This document shows positions 46,641 through 57,839 of a stretch of 64,000 bases of DNA, piece by piece. The notes beneath the pieces were generated by a model. It searched no databases. It was not told the DNA's origin and saw nothing but the letters and a program-made list of their open reading frames with translations. Every line of letters starts with the position of its first letter. The first letter of the stretch is position 1. Both the position numbers and the translations under genes were made by a program. Origin of the DNA: Dipteronia dyeriana (Eukaryota > Streptophyta > Magnoliopsida > Sapindales > Sapindaceae); assembly GCA_032871835.1 (NCBI GenBank), contig CM065296.1:14710001-14774000 (forward strand), written 5' to 3'.

Positions 46641-47160
46641 TTACCAACTATAAAAGAGAATCACATATATATTTTTGTGTTCATTGTAATAATAAATGAC
46701 CACTTTTTTTTCATACATTTTTTCCTACCATTTTGATTGTGTTTTAACTACAGAATTGGACCTAATTTCTCAAATGTAATGATCGCTCATAAGGTTACCA
46801 TAATCATAGATGATATTTTATTCAAAGAGAAATGGAGTATATGCAGAAGTTATTATATTACATTACCAAGAAGAATGAACAACCCAATAACATGCTTGAA
46901 GTTATTATTATACTATTGACCAGACCAATGACATACATTAGTCAACTAAACAACCAACCAATTGAGTCTATGTATGACCTGTATTATAGCATTTAACAGT
47001 CCAATTGTCTATATTACTTTTTCAAGGTTCATATTGTTTATGTACAAAATTTAATCACCTTTTTTAACATGTCTTCAATGGAACTCTGTAATTTCATAAA
47101 AAAAAAATGGGTTTGTGATCTTATTAATGACGTTCATGAAAACAAATTTTGAAAATGGAA
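46542..47160. repeat. Dispersed module M, copy 2
   Basis: It is colinear with 44511-44900 and then continues with TTTTTAACATGTCTTCAATGG and CAAAAAAAAATGG-like sequence that recurs at 48105-48160. The ORF at 46737 is a chance reading of this repeat. Confidence 0.75.
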
Positions 47161-47311
47161 ATCGAGTATCTAAAATTGAAATTGGTTATCAATCACAGAA
47201 AGCATAAAAAAAAACATTTCATTATTTAACGATTTCAACAAACATGAGAACACTACAACATTTATTAGGTCACATACAACATAACGGAAATGAAAAAATG
47301 AAAAACAATTT

Positions 47312-47569
47312 CTAGCCCCGATCAAGGCCTTTGAGACGTCTCTGTAAATAGTTTACGTGATCTATCAAAGAGTATATCAAATCCACAAGACCTGTGACTT
47401 CCATTTCGAGTTGCAAGACTCGCGTCTCTCAATCATGCAATCGGACATTTTCAACTACCCATTGACATTGTAGATTCTTGCAACGACGACACTCGTCCTC
47501 CAACGCCTTCTCCACAATAGCAATCTGATCGTTCTTCAACAATATGGGGTCTCTGTTGCCAGAATCCAT
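47312..47569 (-). pseudogene. Small coiled-coil ORF, copy 2 (one stop)
   Basis: The minus-strand ATG at 47569 starts MDSGNRDPILLKNDQIAIVE and the frame runs 85 codons to TAG at 47314-47312, with a single in-frame TGA at codon 47 (47431-47429). Both halves have heptad-like leucine spacing (VLQLEMEVTGLVDLIYSL). It is related to 45482-45715, which lacks a frame of comparable length. The surrounding DNA is AT-rich, but this stretch has near-balanced composition, as expected of former coding sequence. Function unknown. Confidence 0.55.
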
Positions 47570-47859
47570 CCTTTCTAGGTTTTGTATAACTGAAATGTAT
47601 AGTATAGTAGACTCATAATTATATATGAGAGGATTATTTCATGGAGCTAATGATTTGTGAGCATTTCAAGATAGTGATGATTGAGTAATTAAGGGTTTAA
47701 CGACTTTTCATTACATACATTGAATGCTAATTTATACATTGAATAAAGTCGTGACAACAAACCATTTATTTAACTAAAGCATATAACCTGTTCCATCAAC
47801 GTGTTGGTCGTATCCCACCAACGGTGTGCTATGCATCTCAATAGTATGTGTAATAGTCC

Positions 47860-48200
47860 GTTGTTCGTAACCACTTCTTTTTCATAATTTTTCCCCTGCC
47901 ATTTTGATTGTGTGTTAACTATTGAAATGGATCTAATTTCCCAAACGTGATGATCACTCATAATCATAAATGATATTTTATTCAAAAAGTAATGGAGTAC
48001 GCACAGAAGTTATGACATGACAACCAAGAAGATTGAATAGCCCAATAACATGCATGAAGTTGTAATTATACTATTGACCAGACCAATAAGATACATTATT
48101 TAGCTTTTTAACAAGTCTTCAATAAAACTCTGCAATTTCACAAAAAAAAAATGGTTTATGATATTCTTAAAGATTTTCATGAAAAAAAATTAAAACGGTA
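47860..48200. repeat. Dispersed module M, copy 3 (partial)
   Basis: CATTTTGATTGTGTGTTAACT, TGATGATCACTCATAATCATA, ATGATATTTTATTCAAAAAG, ATTATACTATTGACCAGACCAATA and AACAAGTCTTCAAT match copy 2 in order. The first third of the module is absent. Confidence 0.75.
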
Positions 48201-48299
48201 GAATATTTGACAAAGATTTAATAAATCTTACTGATATTTCAGTTTTTTACAGAAAAGGTTGTTATGCATTTATGAATACAAATCTTCATATTTTTAATA

Positions 48300-48545
48300 C
48301 TCTACATAATATGATTATACCAGTTCGATAGTGATTATATAATTGTATATGCAATCACAGAACCTAAGAATTTTTTTAAACTGCTTATTAAAGGGCCCAA
48401 TAAGGCCAGAACAGGAGAACATAACAAACTGGCCAACCAATAAGAGGAAAGCAGCGAGACACAACAAGAACCAAGAAATAGAAAAAAAAAACACCACCCA
48501 ATATTATAACAAAACAACCCAGAGAAAACGAGTTACCTCAAAAAA
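48300..48545 (-). repeat. LINE-like 3' end fragment
   Basis: On the minus strand GGCCTTATTGGGCCCTTTAATAAGC is followed by AGTTTAAAAAAATTC, resembling an L1 3' end with a short tail (T run at about 48371-48377). No target duplication is clear. Overlapping ORFs here are hydrophobic chance readings. Confidence 0.4.
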
Positions 48546-48627
48546 TATTCCACTCTAATCTATCCCAAAAAGAAGCTATGAATTATGGATTCTAATTGAA
48601 TCTATTACAGAATTGGTTGTCACGCAT

Positions 48628-49008
48628 TTAGCAATGCAATTTTGCAGGCTTCTCACTATTTACGGGCTCTCCATCCTTACTTACAAGCTCACCATCCTGA
48701 CTATCATGAGAATTACTTCCCTTAGTAACTGTATCATTTTGGTCTGACTTCTATGACGAATCAAACGATTCGTCCAGGGGTGTCTTCGAAGTCACCACAT
48801 CAGGTTTCTGTAAACAAGGCAAAATACATAACAGTCAAACAAGATCAATTCATGTCGTAAACAATACTGGCAATTATAAATAGCTTACAAATACAAATCA
48901 CCTTACCAGAGCAACAGTGGTTTCGAGGTTATCGGCCTGGCTCTCCATGATAACTTGGGTCAACCAAGAAATCATCTCAAGGAGCTCTTTCGCTTGGTCA
49001 ACGATAAC
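48628..49008 (-). pseudogene. Spliced gene fragment, last two exons, unknown family
   Basis: On the minus strand an exon (49008-48907) reads VIVDQAKELLEMISWLTQVI and MESQADNLETTVAL, with an acceptor TACAG before it. A donor GTAAGG at 48906 and an acceptor TTTACAG ending at 48808 bound a 99-bp intron. The next exon starts at 48807 in phase (KPDVVTSKTPLDESFDSS), has one in-frame TAG near 48748, continues SDQNDTVTKGSNSHDSQDGE and ends with TAA at 48630-48628. Correct splice sites and a kept phase support a former real gene. The product is a helical segment plus a polar acidic tail. Upstream exons are not visible because the gypsy fragment begins at about 49150. Confidence 0.6.
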
Positions 49009-49189
49009 CTGTACGACAAAAAACAATGTTATATACTAAACTACCTAAAACAAATGTCCAAATTTAATTTCATAAGAAAAAGAGCAACTCAACAACTCAC
49101 GAGATGATTTCCTATTAAACACAACAACTCGGGGTAGAGGAGATTTTGCCTATTAAACACAAGTTGACCTCGTTCCAGAACCAACACTT

Positions 49190-49530
49190 TGAGCCAAAAA
49201 GAAGCTAGGTCAAGCTCAGGGCCAAACTGGACCTCCTTGTGGAGAAGCAGGACCAAGTTGCAGAATGGGTAACAATCTACAAGAGCAGGATAATGAGGTA
49301 ATTTAACAAGATGGTAAGGACACAGAGCTTCAAAGAAAGAGATCTAGTACTCAAAAAGGCGATTCAGAACACTAGGGTCAAGTCGGATGCGGTCCTAGGA
49401 CCAAACTGGGAAGGCCCATACTTGATAAGGTAGTAGTCTGGAGCGGGGCCTACAAGCTCGAAGACATGAAGGGACGACCCATCGATCATATATGGGATGA
49501 TGACTAGCTTAAGAGGTTCTACCCCTAGGC
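49190..49530 (+). pseudogene. Integrase C-terminus of gypsy element 2
   Basis: DLLVEKQDQVAEW-like sequence is followed by SFKERDLVLKKAIQNTRVKS, LGPNWEGPYL and AYKLEDMKGRPIDHIWDD, then LKRFYP with TAG stops. These match NFKEGDLVLRKV, RPNWEGPYLV and AYKLEDMDGRPIDH of element 1. Only the last 110 residues or so remain, with frame changes near 49290 and 49430. Confidence 0.8.
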
Positions 49531-49698
49531 AGGGGATTTCAAGCAGATTAGTCATATATAGGTATCTGTATTAGTAGTACATGAATAAATTATTATTCCA
49601 TCTTGATTATCATTTAAATCTCTTGTCAATTTCTCTATCCCCAGTCATGTTTTCTTTTTAACCAAGGGGAATTTCGCCATGATCGCCATAAGCCAAGG

Positions 49699-50005
49699 AT
49701 AGCTAGATAGCATTCTTGATACCTTGGTCGGGAACCACCCCCAGCCAAAATGGATCTTAGCGTAAGAGCATAGTTGTCAGCCCGATCACAAGACCAGGGA
49801 TTGGTCGAGGATGCCCTTTCACCACCTCAGATGTCCTGGCTGGGCACCGCCCCCCACTAAGAAGCATCTTAGCATAAATGCATAATTGCTAGCCAGATCA
49901 TGAGACCAGGATAGCCGAAAGACAATCTTGATGCCTTGGTCAGGTTAACTCCCCCAAGAAGGGTCTATATATAAGTGCATAGTTGCCCGCTAGACCAAGA
50001 TCGCC
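49699..50005 (+). repeat. Tandem repeat of about 100 bp, three copies, gypsy element 2
   Basis: Units start at about 49699, 49800 and 49911 (spacing 101 and 111). Each keeps versions of CTTGATGCCTTGGTC, CCACCCCC, AAGAAGGGTCT, TAAGTGCATAGTTG and GAGACCAGGATAGC. They correspond in motif and position to the 97-bp repeats of element 1. Confidence 0.85.
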
Positions 50006-50899
50006 AAGGTATGGTACCTCCCTGGAATGGGAATGAAAGGTAACTAAAATTAGTTCGACCAAGTATTTCACCTAGAGTACAAAAATTTCTAAAGGCAGGG
50101 CACTCGGTACCCCAATTCTCTTAGAAAGGAAAATTAAGTGTTAGAAGGTCTCATGAAGACCACATCGACCAAGTACCTCGGTAACCTGGTACCGGTCGGC
50201 TATTTACTCCTGTTTATTTCTTTACCAATTTTCAAATTGTTTTGTGTTATTCGAATCTATCTAGACCAGGCAGGCACTCGGGACTTAAAGTGATGACAAA
50301 GAACGCCTCAATCAAGTTATCACCTGACCTCTGAGGTACCACGACAAAGGGATGTCCCTGGTATCCGAGTAGTTTCCACACGTCGTTTTGCTTAAGTCCA
50401 AATATATGGATGGTTTAAGCCACAGGTACGGTGTCATGAGAAAGCACCTTAAACAGAGAATTCCACTTTTTACAATCTACAGGATTAGAATATGTTTAAG
50501 AGCCAGAAACTGATACCAGCCACCTGGTCTAATTTGATTTTCTATACTTAGTAAAACTTTAAAATTTTCCTTATGTTACTAGATTTTGCAAAAGTTAGGT
50601 ACATGTGAGAGGTTGGATTATAGATGAAGCCATATAGATTCAATCGTGCTAGAGATCAATTATATACTAAAATGAAGAAAAAAAAAGAAGTTTTCATTCA
50701 TAAAACTGATGGAACCTACCCCCTCGATGGGCTAAACCAGAGCAAGCAGGGAGCCCATCCCTTATTTTGGGCTACCGTTAAAAAGAAAAAGAGAAGAGAG
50801 AGAGCAACAAGACACAAAATAATATGATTGGTTTTTTTTGATCCAGCAGTGTGCACACCCCATTTTCCAAGCAGCAAAAGTAAGCATCAGATAGAGGGA
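50006..50899. other. Non-coding spacer of gypsy element 2
   Basis: It corresponds to 10816-11429 of element 1. No gene is seen. GAGCCCATCCCTTATTTTGGGC (about 50750) matches the equivalent phrase of element 1. The ORF at 50624 is lysine-rich and probably chance. Confidence 0.55.
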
Positions 50900-53429
50900 T
50901 CATGCATCAGCACCTTCTTGATGTCCCTCTCCAGCAACTCCATCTTCTAGTGGTTATTCACCGGCCTGCTCTTTAATTAGCCCCTGTGCAACCTTGGCTA
51001 GAATCTCAGGAGGGATGAGCTCAATCTTGGAGGTTGTGGTGACCTCCGCACCTACCCGCTCCTATACAAGTTCCTCTCATGCTACCCCTTCCACAGAAGC
51101 CGGACCAGTTTGGCTTTCGACCACCCACATGAAGGTTGGCTGGTCCTCCATAGCTCTTTGATCAGCAAACAGGTTTTCTCCTACCTCCTTAGAAGTAGGC
51201 AGAACCCCCTTAACCCCGAGCTGCTGATCTTCAACGTTTGTGCCCTTATCAACAACAGTAGCTCGAGAGGTACCTGCTCCATCACCGACAGGAGTTGACA
51301 TCTTCTTTGCTCTATTCGTGATCACCTTTTTATCCCTATCCATGATGGTAGCCAAGTCAAAGGGAAGAGGTAGAGTCTGGGATGTCTGGAATGCTGCACA
51401 GAAGTAGCCATCACAAAAAGAGGAGTCAACTACAACCTCCAAGCTGGTCACTTAAGCGCGCAGAGCTTAATTTTCTGCCTCCTGCTCCTTAGCCTTCTTT
51501 CATCTTCAAGAGTTTTTTCCATAGCTCGCCACTCTAACCTTAGGCTTTCCTGATTGAGAGAGCTTTTCAACCTCTCAAGGTCATATCGTGTATCCTCTAG
51601 TTCCTTCCCAATCTCATCAAGGTTAAGTTTCAATAACTGCACCGTGCCCTCTGTCTGATCGACCTCCCCTCTGGCGACCCCAGCATTAGACTCAACCTTT
51701 TCAGTGCGAGTCCTCAGTGATGCCATTACATGGCTCAGTGCCACATTATACTTGAAAATCAGTAAAGCACAACATCTAAGTTAGTCAACACCTAGATACC
51801 AGTTATATAAATACCAGAATAATAATGAGAAGGGATATGACTATACACTTACCTCAGCAATAAAGGCAGCACCCTTGGTGAGCAGAATCTCCTACTCACC
51901 AAGGGTAGAGAGGTCATCGGAGCTAAGCTCTCAATACGATAGGAGAGGATGAACCGGTCGAAGACCTTATTTTGTTCGGAATACAGTCGAGGTCTAGTAC
52001 TCACATTGGGAGTTGTAGAGATGGAAGCACCAGATGTTCCAAGACCCCCCATTGTTTGACAAGGTACTGACGCAGCTAGACGATGTATAATTATAACAAT
52101 GATAGAAGAAGTATAAGCGGTAGCAGCGGAGTTGGGAGCCACAGAAGAAGTAATAGTAAGGGCACTAGAGCCTGGACCTATCACCCTGGCTAGTTGGGAT
52201 ATGAAAATATCCATCTGAGACATGGCCTTAAAGGTGAGAGGTGCCTTGGGAACCCTTATCGATATACGCCTTGCCGCTACCAGGAAAATAGGGAGACCTA
52301 TAGGTTTGAGCGGAGGGAGAACCAGATGGAGAAGAAAAGTTAGGAGGGGGTTAACTAATGAGCATGCCGAGCTTCTGCAGGGCCGGTAGTGGAACAACTG
52401 AAACTATTCAGATCGATAAGGAATTATAATAAACAAGTGGCAAGTAAGAAATCCAAGTCTACAGAATAAAAAGATTCAACACACTTGGAGAAGTAGTTGA
52501 GATGGGCAGGTATTGGTTCACCTTACCCGGATCATAAGCACCTAAGGTAGGAAACTCCAGGTTGACATACTAGTTGTCAATGATTGCCTTCAAGATCGCC
52601 CTCGATTCGATCAGTAGAGACATAACCCTCCAGACTGGTTTGTTATTAAATAAGGTAGAGACTTGGTATCCTATCCCCCCCAATGAAAACAGAGCTTCCC
52701 TAGTCCCCGCCGACCACCACCCATTCCTCTCTTCAGGAGGCATCGGCACATGGTACGATGAATTTCAAATTTTTTTTTGCCCGAAGGTAGAACTGCCCTT
52801 TAGGACCATGAGTCAAAGCGGTGGAAAAGGAACCGCATCTCATCTAATCCTGGTTCCATCTTGATACTATCCTTCTCGCATTGCTCCTTCCATAGAATAA
52901 GAAAGCCCACCAGGTGCCTCTAAAACCCTGATGTCAACTGGAGGGGAGCAAGTTGAAGCGCATGAAGTGCCCTACAGAGAGATAGGTGGAGAGGTAACAC
53001 TAGGGGGAGGACTAAATAAATCATACCCCTTGTGGGAAACATTGATTGTGATGTTGTCAGGGTTTCAGAATCTCTTTCTTAGATGGTTGATCGACTCCAC
53101 AGTAGTAGTAGAATCAAGGATTATTCTAAAATTGTATGGTAGGAAAGCACCCCTCATGTCGCGATGGTGATAGCCTTAGCCTAGCCCCCTATGACCTCAA
53201 CCTTGCCTGACTCCCCTTCTGAGGCTTCTTCAACATTTTTGAGTGTGGCAACTGGTTCATTTGATTAGTCAGCCCCAATGGCCATATTTTGTTTGGAACA
53301 ACGGCGTGGCTGCAGAGGTTAAATGTCGTTATCTCTGTTATCTTCCTCCCGAGTTGGCTTCCTACTAGGGAGACTTGGAGAGTCTCCTTCTACCAACCTT
53401 TCAACACTATCGCAATCAGATTTTGACAT
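50900..53429 (-). pseudogene. Antisense gene of gypsy element 2
   Basis: The minus-strand ATG at 53429 starts MSKSDCDSVERLVEGDSPSL. Then come LPYNFRIILDSTTTVESINH (about 53155-53090), HGPKGQFYLRAKKNLKFIVP (about 52815-52755) and REEWVVVGGD (about 52735-52705), the PF04195-like region. A long heptad-rich coiled coil follows at 51744-51448 (LDEIGKELEDTRYDLERLKS), then SFCDGYFCAAFQTSQTLPLP and a polar tail, ending at TGA 50902-50900. The gene would be about 2.5 kb. Stops and frame changes occur throughout, and 51750-52440 is poorly readable; an intron there is possible. Together with the first copy it shows the gene is a regular part of the family. The biochemical role is unknown. Confidence 0.72.
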
Positions 53430-53541
53430 ATCAACGATGGATTCAAAGTCTAAAAGTCGTGGAGAGAGTTAGAGGGAAGTAAGGAGGATGAAATGGATGA
53501 TAGAGTTTTTAAAAGCATAGAAAAGACAAAGGAGGGTCGGG

Positions 53542-53549
53542 TTTAAATA
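53542..53549 (-). promoter_or_regulatory. TATA-like box of the antisense gene, copy 2
   Basis: CCTATTTAAAC on the minus strand lies about 113 bp before ATG 53429, followed by a pyrimidine-rich leader (CCTCCTTTGTC, CATCCTCCTTACTTCCC). The same 11-mer precedes copy 1 of the gene. Confidence 0.6.
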
Positions 53550-53759
53550 GGCATAATGGAACATTAACTGATAACCCAAACATGATCGAAAAGATGAGAT
53601 TTTTGCCTCTATACTTGCAAACCACCAAAACCTTTCCTTTTCAAAACAGGAAGCTTTCCTTCGCTTGACACATGGCCATCACATTTGATGAGAAGATTTC
53701 TTTCCAGATTCTGGTAGCCAGCTAAAAACATAAAATTTCCCAAACAAAATAGGAAATAT

Positions 53760-53797
53760 TGAAATTTCCCTTTATCTTTATAGTGTAAATATACCTA

Positions 53798-53834
<37 letters not shown>

Positions 53835-55411
53835 GGTGAATAGGTATATGCTCCAATTTTTTGTCTTCTTTTAAAACAATGCAATTTTAATAATGCTTAA
53901 TGAAAATTGCAAACAATAACACACAATATTTACGTGGTAAACCTCCAAAGAGGAAACATCCACGGGTTGATACCACAACCATCGACAAAAGCAAATCCAC
54001 TATTTCAAATAAGAGTTACACACTCAAGCAATCAACACATGCTCTCCAAGCTATCACTCTTACTCAACCCTTGAACCTAGTGATCTACAATGCCGATTTC
54101 CTATCCAAGACCTCCTGTCTCTAGGAAGATTCCTTGCTCACCCTTCCAGATCCTCCCAACCCTAGGCAAGACTTCTTGCTCAACTATCCGAGTCCTCTCG
54201 ACTCTATTTGAGACTTCCTTGCTCAACAATCCGAGGTCTCGCACCTCTTGTCGAGACTTCCACTTGCTTAGCTATCCAAGTCCTCCCGACTCTAGCTAAG
54301 ACTTCCAATTGATCAAATCAAAGAATCACTCTAAGATAAGAGACTTTCTACCTCTTCACAAGGCATCTAAGTGATCATGAATGCAAAACGTAAGAAAGCA
54401 CTCAACATAGAAAATGATGATCAACAAATTCTATGGACATGCAAATAGATAGCTAGATTATGCTTTCAAAGAACAATCACAAATGTATCTAGGAAACCTA
54501 AGCATGTTATCAACTAAGAACCAAATAAATGAAATGAATATACCAATTGATGTAGACCTAGTTCTTAGAAAATGAAATTAAATCTAGAAATAGTCAATCA
54601 AGCATAAGAACAAAAGATTTCTAGAAACAATTTCATGTTTATCAAGTTTAGCACAAATCAATCAACTTATCACAAATCTAGCTAAACTTGAAAATCAAAT
54701 CAACAAACCACAAAATGATATCAAAATCATCTTAGTCATGCTTCTTAATCAAAAGGCATCAATCAATAAGAAGATCTACGAAGAAAACTAAGAAGAAGAT
54801 GATTTTACCAATAAGGATAAAAATCACGAACTGAAGATCTGATCAGTACAAAAAATGTAGACATCCTTTGATTATGGGAATGATTAGGGTTTGTAAAACT
54901 CTTAAAGACACTCGAAATTGGTTTCTAAATGAAGTGATTCGGAGTAGAAATGAAGAAGTTATCACAAAAACAAAAAAAATAAAAATGTTGGGAGAAAAAT
55001 TCTGCACTTGTTCTTCAAATTCGTGCATTTTCCAAAACATGTCAATTTCTTTTCAATGCATGAGCATTCTATAACAAGTGTGTGAATGTGTTATACCAAA
55101 TGATGCACTATGATGTAGGGACACAAATATATGATATGTGTGTGTGTGCACATTTACTGATGCATAACTAAACAAGGACATATTTGAATGAATTGTGTGT
55201 GTGTGCGCTTACGCCTTGCAAGAGGAAGAAGTATCTCGATACCTTAGCATCCAAGAATAGTACCAATCCTCTTGAAGATGAACTCTACATCATGAGAAGT
55301 TGCTTTTTTTCATTGAAGCTCTTATCATCACGAACCACTTAAGCAACTAAGCATTACAAAGAAATGAAGTTTTGTTTTGGAATCAAGCCAACACAAATCT
55401 AAAACCTAACA
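53760..55411 (-). mobile_element. Solo LTR (1652 bp), family S1, inverted
   Basis: On the minus strand it starts TGTTAGGTTTTAGATTTGTG and ends AAATTTCA. It is flanked by the perfect duplication AATAT (53755-53759 and 55412-55416). It is homologous, inverted, to 4590-6492: for example TTCTAGAAATCTTTTGTT, AATCATGAAATTGATT-like, TATTTACGTGGTAAA and GGGGTGAATAGGTATATGCTC. Both flanks are gypsy element 2. Three similar imperfect units of about 65-70 bp (GACTTCTTGCTCAACTATCCGAG) lie at 54110-54310, inside the LTR. Confidence 0.9.
53800..53833. repeat. Run of 34 G
   Basis: It lies in the inverted solo LTR, at the place where its relative at 4590-6492 has seven C on the other strand (about 6445). 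It could form a G-quadruplex, and its true length may differ between molecules or be an assembly effect. Confidence 0.9.
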
Positions 55412-55464
55412 AATATGACTCTAACCGCAAATCAATCACTGGTGTTCAAGTCAGAGGGGACTTC

Positions 55465-56024
55465 TGTTAATAGCCAAATTTGTCAAAGGCCCAAAGAAAT
55501 ATTTTCCATCTAATCAGCACCAGATAGAGAATGTCTCCACATACCAGATTGGTACCAGATACAATGGTTTACCTCGAAGTACTATGCCTAGCACAACCTA
55601 GGTACCTCAAAATCATCGAAGTAGTAAGATAAAGCTTCTGCACTCTCGTAGACCAACCGATACCTAAGTACCTTGGTGTTGCCCCGCTAACCCGTCAAGG
55701 TACTTATCCTACCTTTCCAGTAGGGGGAGGATGCCTGTAAAGATCCTAGGAGATCGTAAAGCTCCAGTAAGATCAACGAGATACCTCACTATCAGAATGG
55801 TACCTCGAGGTACTTCGCCAACGAAACCAATAAAGTGCCATATCACTAGAATGATACCCCAAGGTACTCCACTATCAGGATGGTGGGATACCTTGCAAGA
55901 GAAATTAGTTAAGCACCACTTCACCAGGCTGGTACCTCGCGATACCTCACCAACATACGTGTACTCAATCATACTTTACCACATCACTAGGTTGATGTTT
56001 TGAAGTACCACACCAATAACTTCC
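55465..56024 (+). repeat. 3' LTR of gypsy element 2, 5' part
   Basis: It begins TGTTAATAGCCAAATTTG after AGTCAGAGGGGACTTC, as in element 1. Beyond the first 60 bp it is diverged from the element 1 LTR. It is internally repetitive: GGTACCTCG, AAGTACTCC or AGGTACTT, CACTATCAGGATGG and CACTAGAATG recur every 40-60 bp at 55600-55990. It stops abruptly at the copia LTR. Confidence 0.7.
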
Positions 56025-57824
56025 TAGTGCACTTGGTGCATTGAATCGGATCACAATGAAATACTTCATCTAGAACCGTCAATGGATAAAAGTTTTCTTT
56101 TGAAGATAATCGGAGAGTCTATCTCAATCCTGAGATAAATGATGGACTTATGGTCGTAAGATTTATCATTTGACCTATCAATTAGTACGATTATATAGCA
56201 TAGTCTATCCTCGATAGTTTGGTGGTATTCATTTGTTAATCGATAGAGGACTTCATTTATAGATATGGACATCGTGGCTCTATTTATTAAATGGGAGTAG
56301 AATATCATCATATGGATTTTTTGAGGTATTGGATATTAAATCTTAACGTTAAGTTTTTAATAGTGTCCATTGAAACATGGCTTATGGACAAGTCAAAATA
56401 TCCAAGTTCAAAATATGGTCGTACGAGAAAATATGGTAACTTTGAGAGCTATAGACGGTCTATGAGCTCTTGGCGATTACTGATATTCTTCACGAGGATA
56501 CACTTTCTCCATTAAGATTGTCTAGGGTATGGATGAGCAATATTAACTTATTCTATCTTTATTTAAGGGTTCAATTTTAGTTCTTTAGTAGAATGAACTA
56601 AAATTAATAGATCGGACCTAAGTGAATCATTTATTGATTGTGATTAGGATATGTCTATTGGAGCTTAAATTTTGATAGCCCGCCAAGATCCCCAATCCAC
56701 ACGAACTTGCATGGATCACTTGATATATTCTACCGGACCAATTTATGGGTCCATTTAGAATTGTAGAGGCATGTGGACTTGTTTCTTTTGTAAAAAGGGG
56801 TCTAGTTCACATGTGGACTTTTTATTAAGGTCAAATAGATGTAATAAAATAAGAAAAATAATATATATGCCCATGTGTGGTCTTGGGTGGCAAGGCTACA
56901 TATTTTAGCTTAATTATATTGTTTTTTTATTTTATTAATTAATTAAATAGAAATTAATTAATTATTTAATTAAAAGTCAAAATCTTTTTCCTAATAGGAG
57001 AAGGTCTCCTAATATTATACTATTGTTGGTAGTATAATTGATATTATTATATTTGATAAGTAGATAAATAAAAGGAATTATTTATCTAGTCAAATTAGGA
57101 AGACTTTAATATGGTCACAAATACACTAATAAGTTGGATTAGGAGTCTAGGTGTAGGAAAGGATTCTTTTTGGAAAAGGATTCTTGGTCACTAAGTAAAT
57201 TCACCTAAGGAAAGGATTCTTGCTCACCAAGTAAATCCTTCTTAGGAGAGGATTTGGTCTTCTATATATACTACCTATTAATTTCGACCAAGACATAAGT
57301 TTTTGATGTGAGAAGTTGTTTTTATTTATTTATTGATATATAAAAAAAAAACCTTCGTCTAACTCGTTGTGTGAAGAATTCAGCCAAGCATAGAGAATAG
57401 AGGGAACGTTTTTGTTTTCGATAATACACTAGTATCCTTTTCCTTCAAAAGGGTTTTGTGTACAACATCGAATCAAGGTTCACGCGAGTATCAATCAAAT
57501 TGATTGGCAATTCATAAGTGACCGGATGTTTATTATTTTTCTCTTGGAGGACTAACAAAGAAAAAGATTTTGTTTGTTTCCATTCTCAAGTATATAGTTT
57601 AAAGAAAGGGAGCTCACACTCCTAGGTGATTCACGTTCGTGATTAGATTGGAAGATCTTGCGGATTCAATTCGACGCTAGTTCAATCGTCACAAAAAAAA
57701 AGGTACGATACTTTTTATATACATCAATTAATCTGGAGTTAAGGTTCTTTCTTTTAAAGGGAATTTTTTTTAAATATACTAAACCCTATTTTTTTTGTGC
57801 TCCTGTTGTGCTATTTTCCCTACA
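56025..57824 (+). repeat. 5' LTR of the plus-strand copia (5'-truncated)
   Basis: It matches the 3' LTR from TAGTGCAC (56025 versus 63489) and ends TTTTCCCTACA before the primer site. The 3' LTR has about 360 bp before TAGTGCAC which are missing here, so the outer end has been lost and gypsy LTR sequence is joined in its place. Confidence 0.88.
57263..57270 (+). promoter_or_regulatory. Possible TATA box in the copia 5' LTR
   Basis: TATATATA in GTCTTCTATATATACTACC lies about 555 bp before the LTR end. It is in a somewhat less AT-rich context than other TA tracts of this LTR. Other TA runs (for example 56860) make the choice uncertain. Confidence 0.35.
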
Positions 57825-57839
57825 ATTGGTATTAGAACC
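57825..57839 (+). other. Primer binding site of the plus-strand copia
   Basis: ATTGGTATTAGAACC directly follows the LTR. It is the initiator methionine tRNA complement (TGGTATCAGAGCC) with two changes. Confidence 0.88.

Larger units (their letters stand above)
49150..56024 (+). mobile_element. Ty3/gypsy Tat-type element 2, 3' portion only
   Basis: It begins within the integrase C-terminal region (AAGTTGACCTCG, matching AAACTGACTTCA at about 9829) and keeps the order of element 1: integrase end, tandem repeats, spacer, antisense gene, 3' end and LTR start at 55465. It is related to element 1 but clearly diverged. A minus-strand solo LTR interrupts it (53760-55411). The LTR is cut at about 56024, where copia LTR sequence begins. 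Confidence 0.85.
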
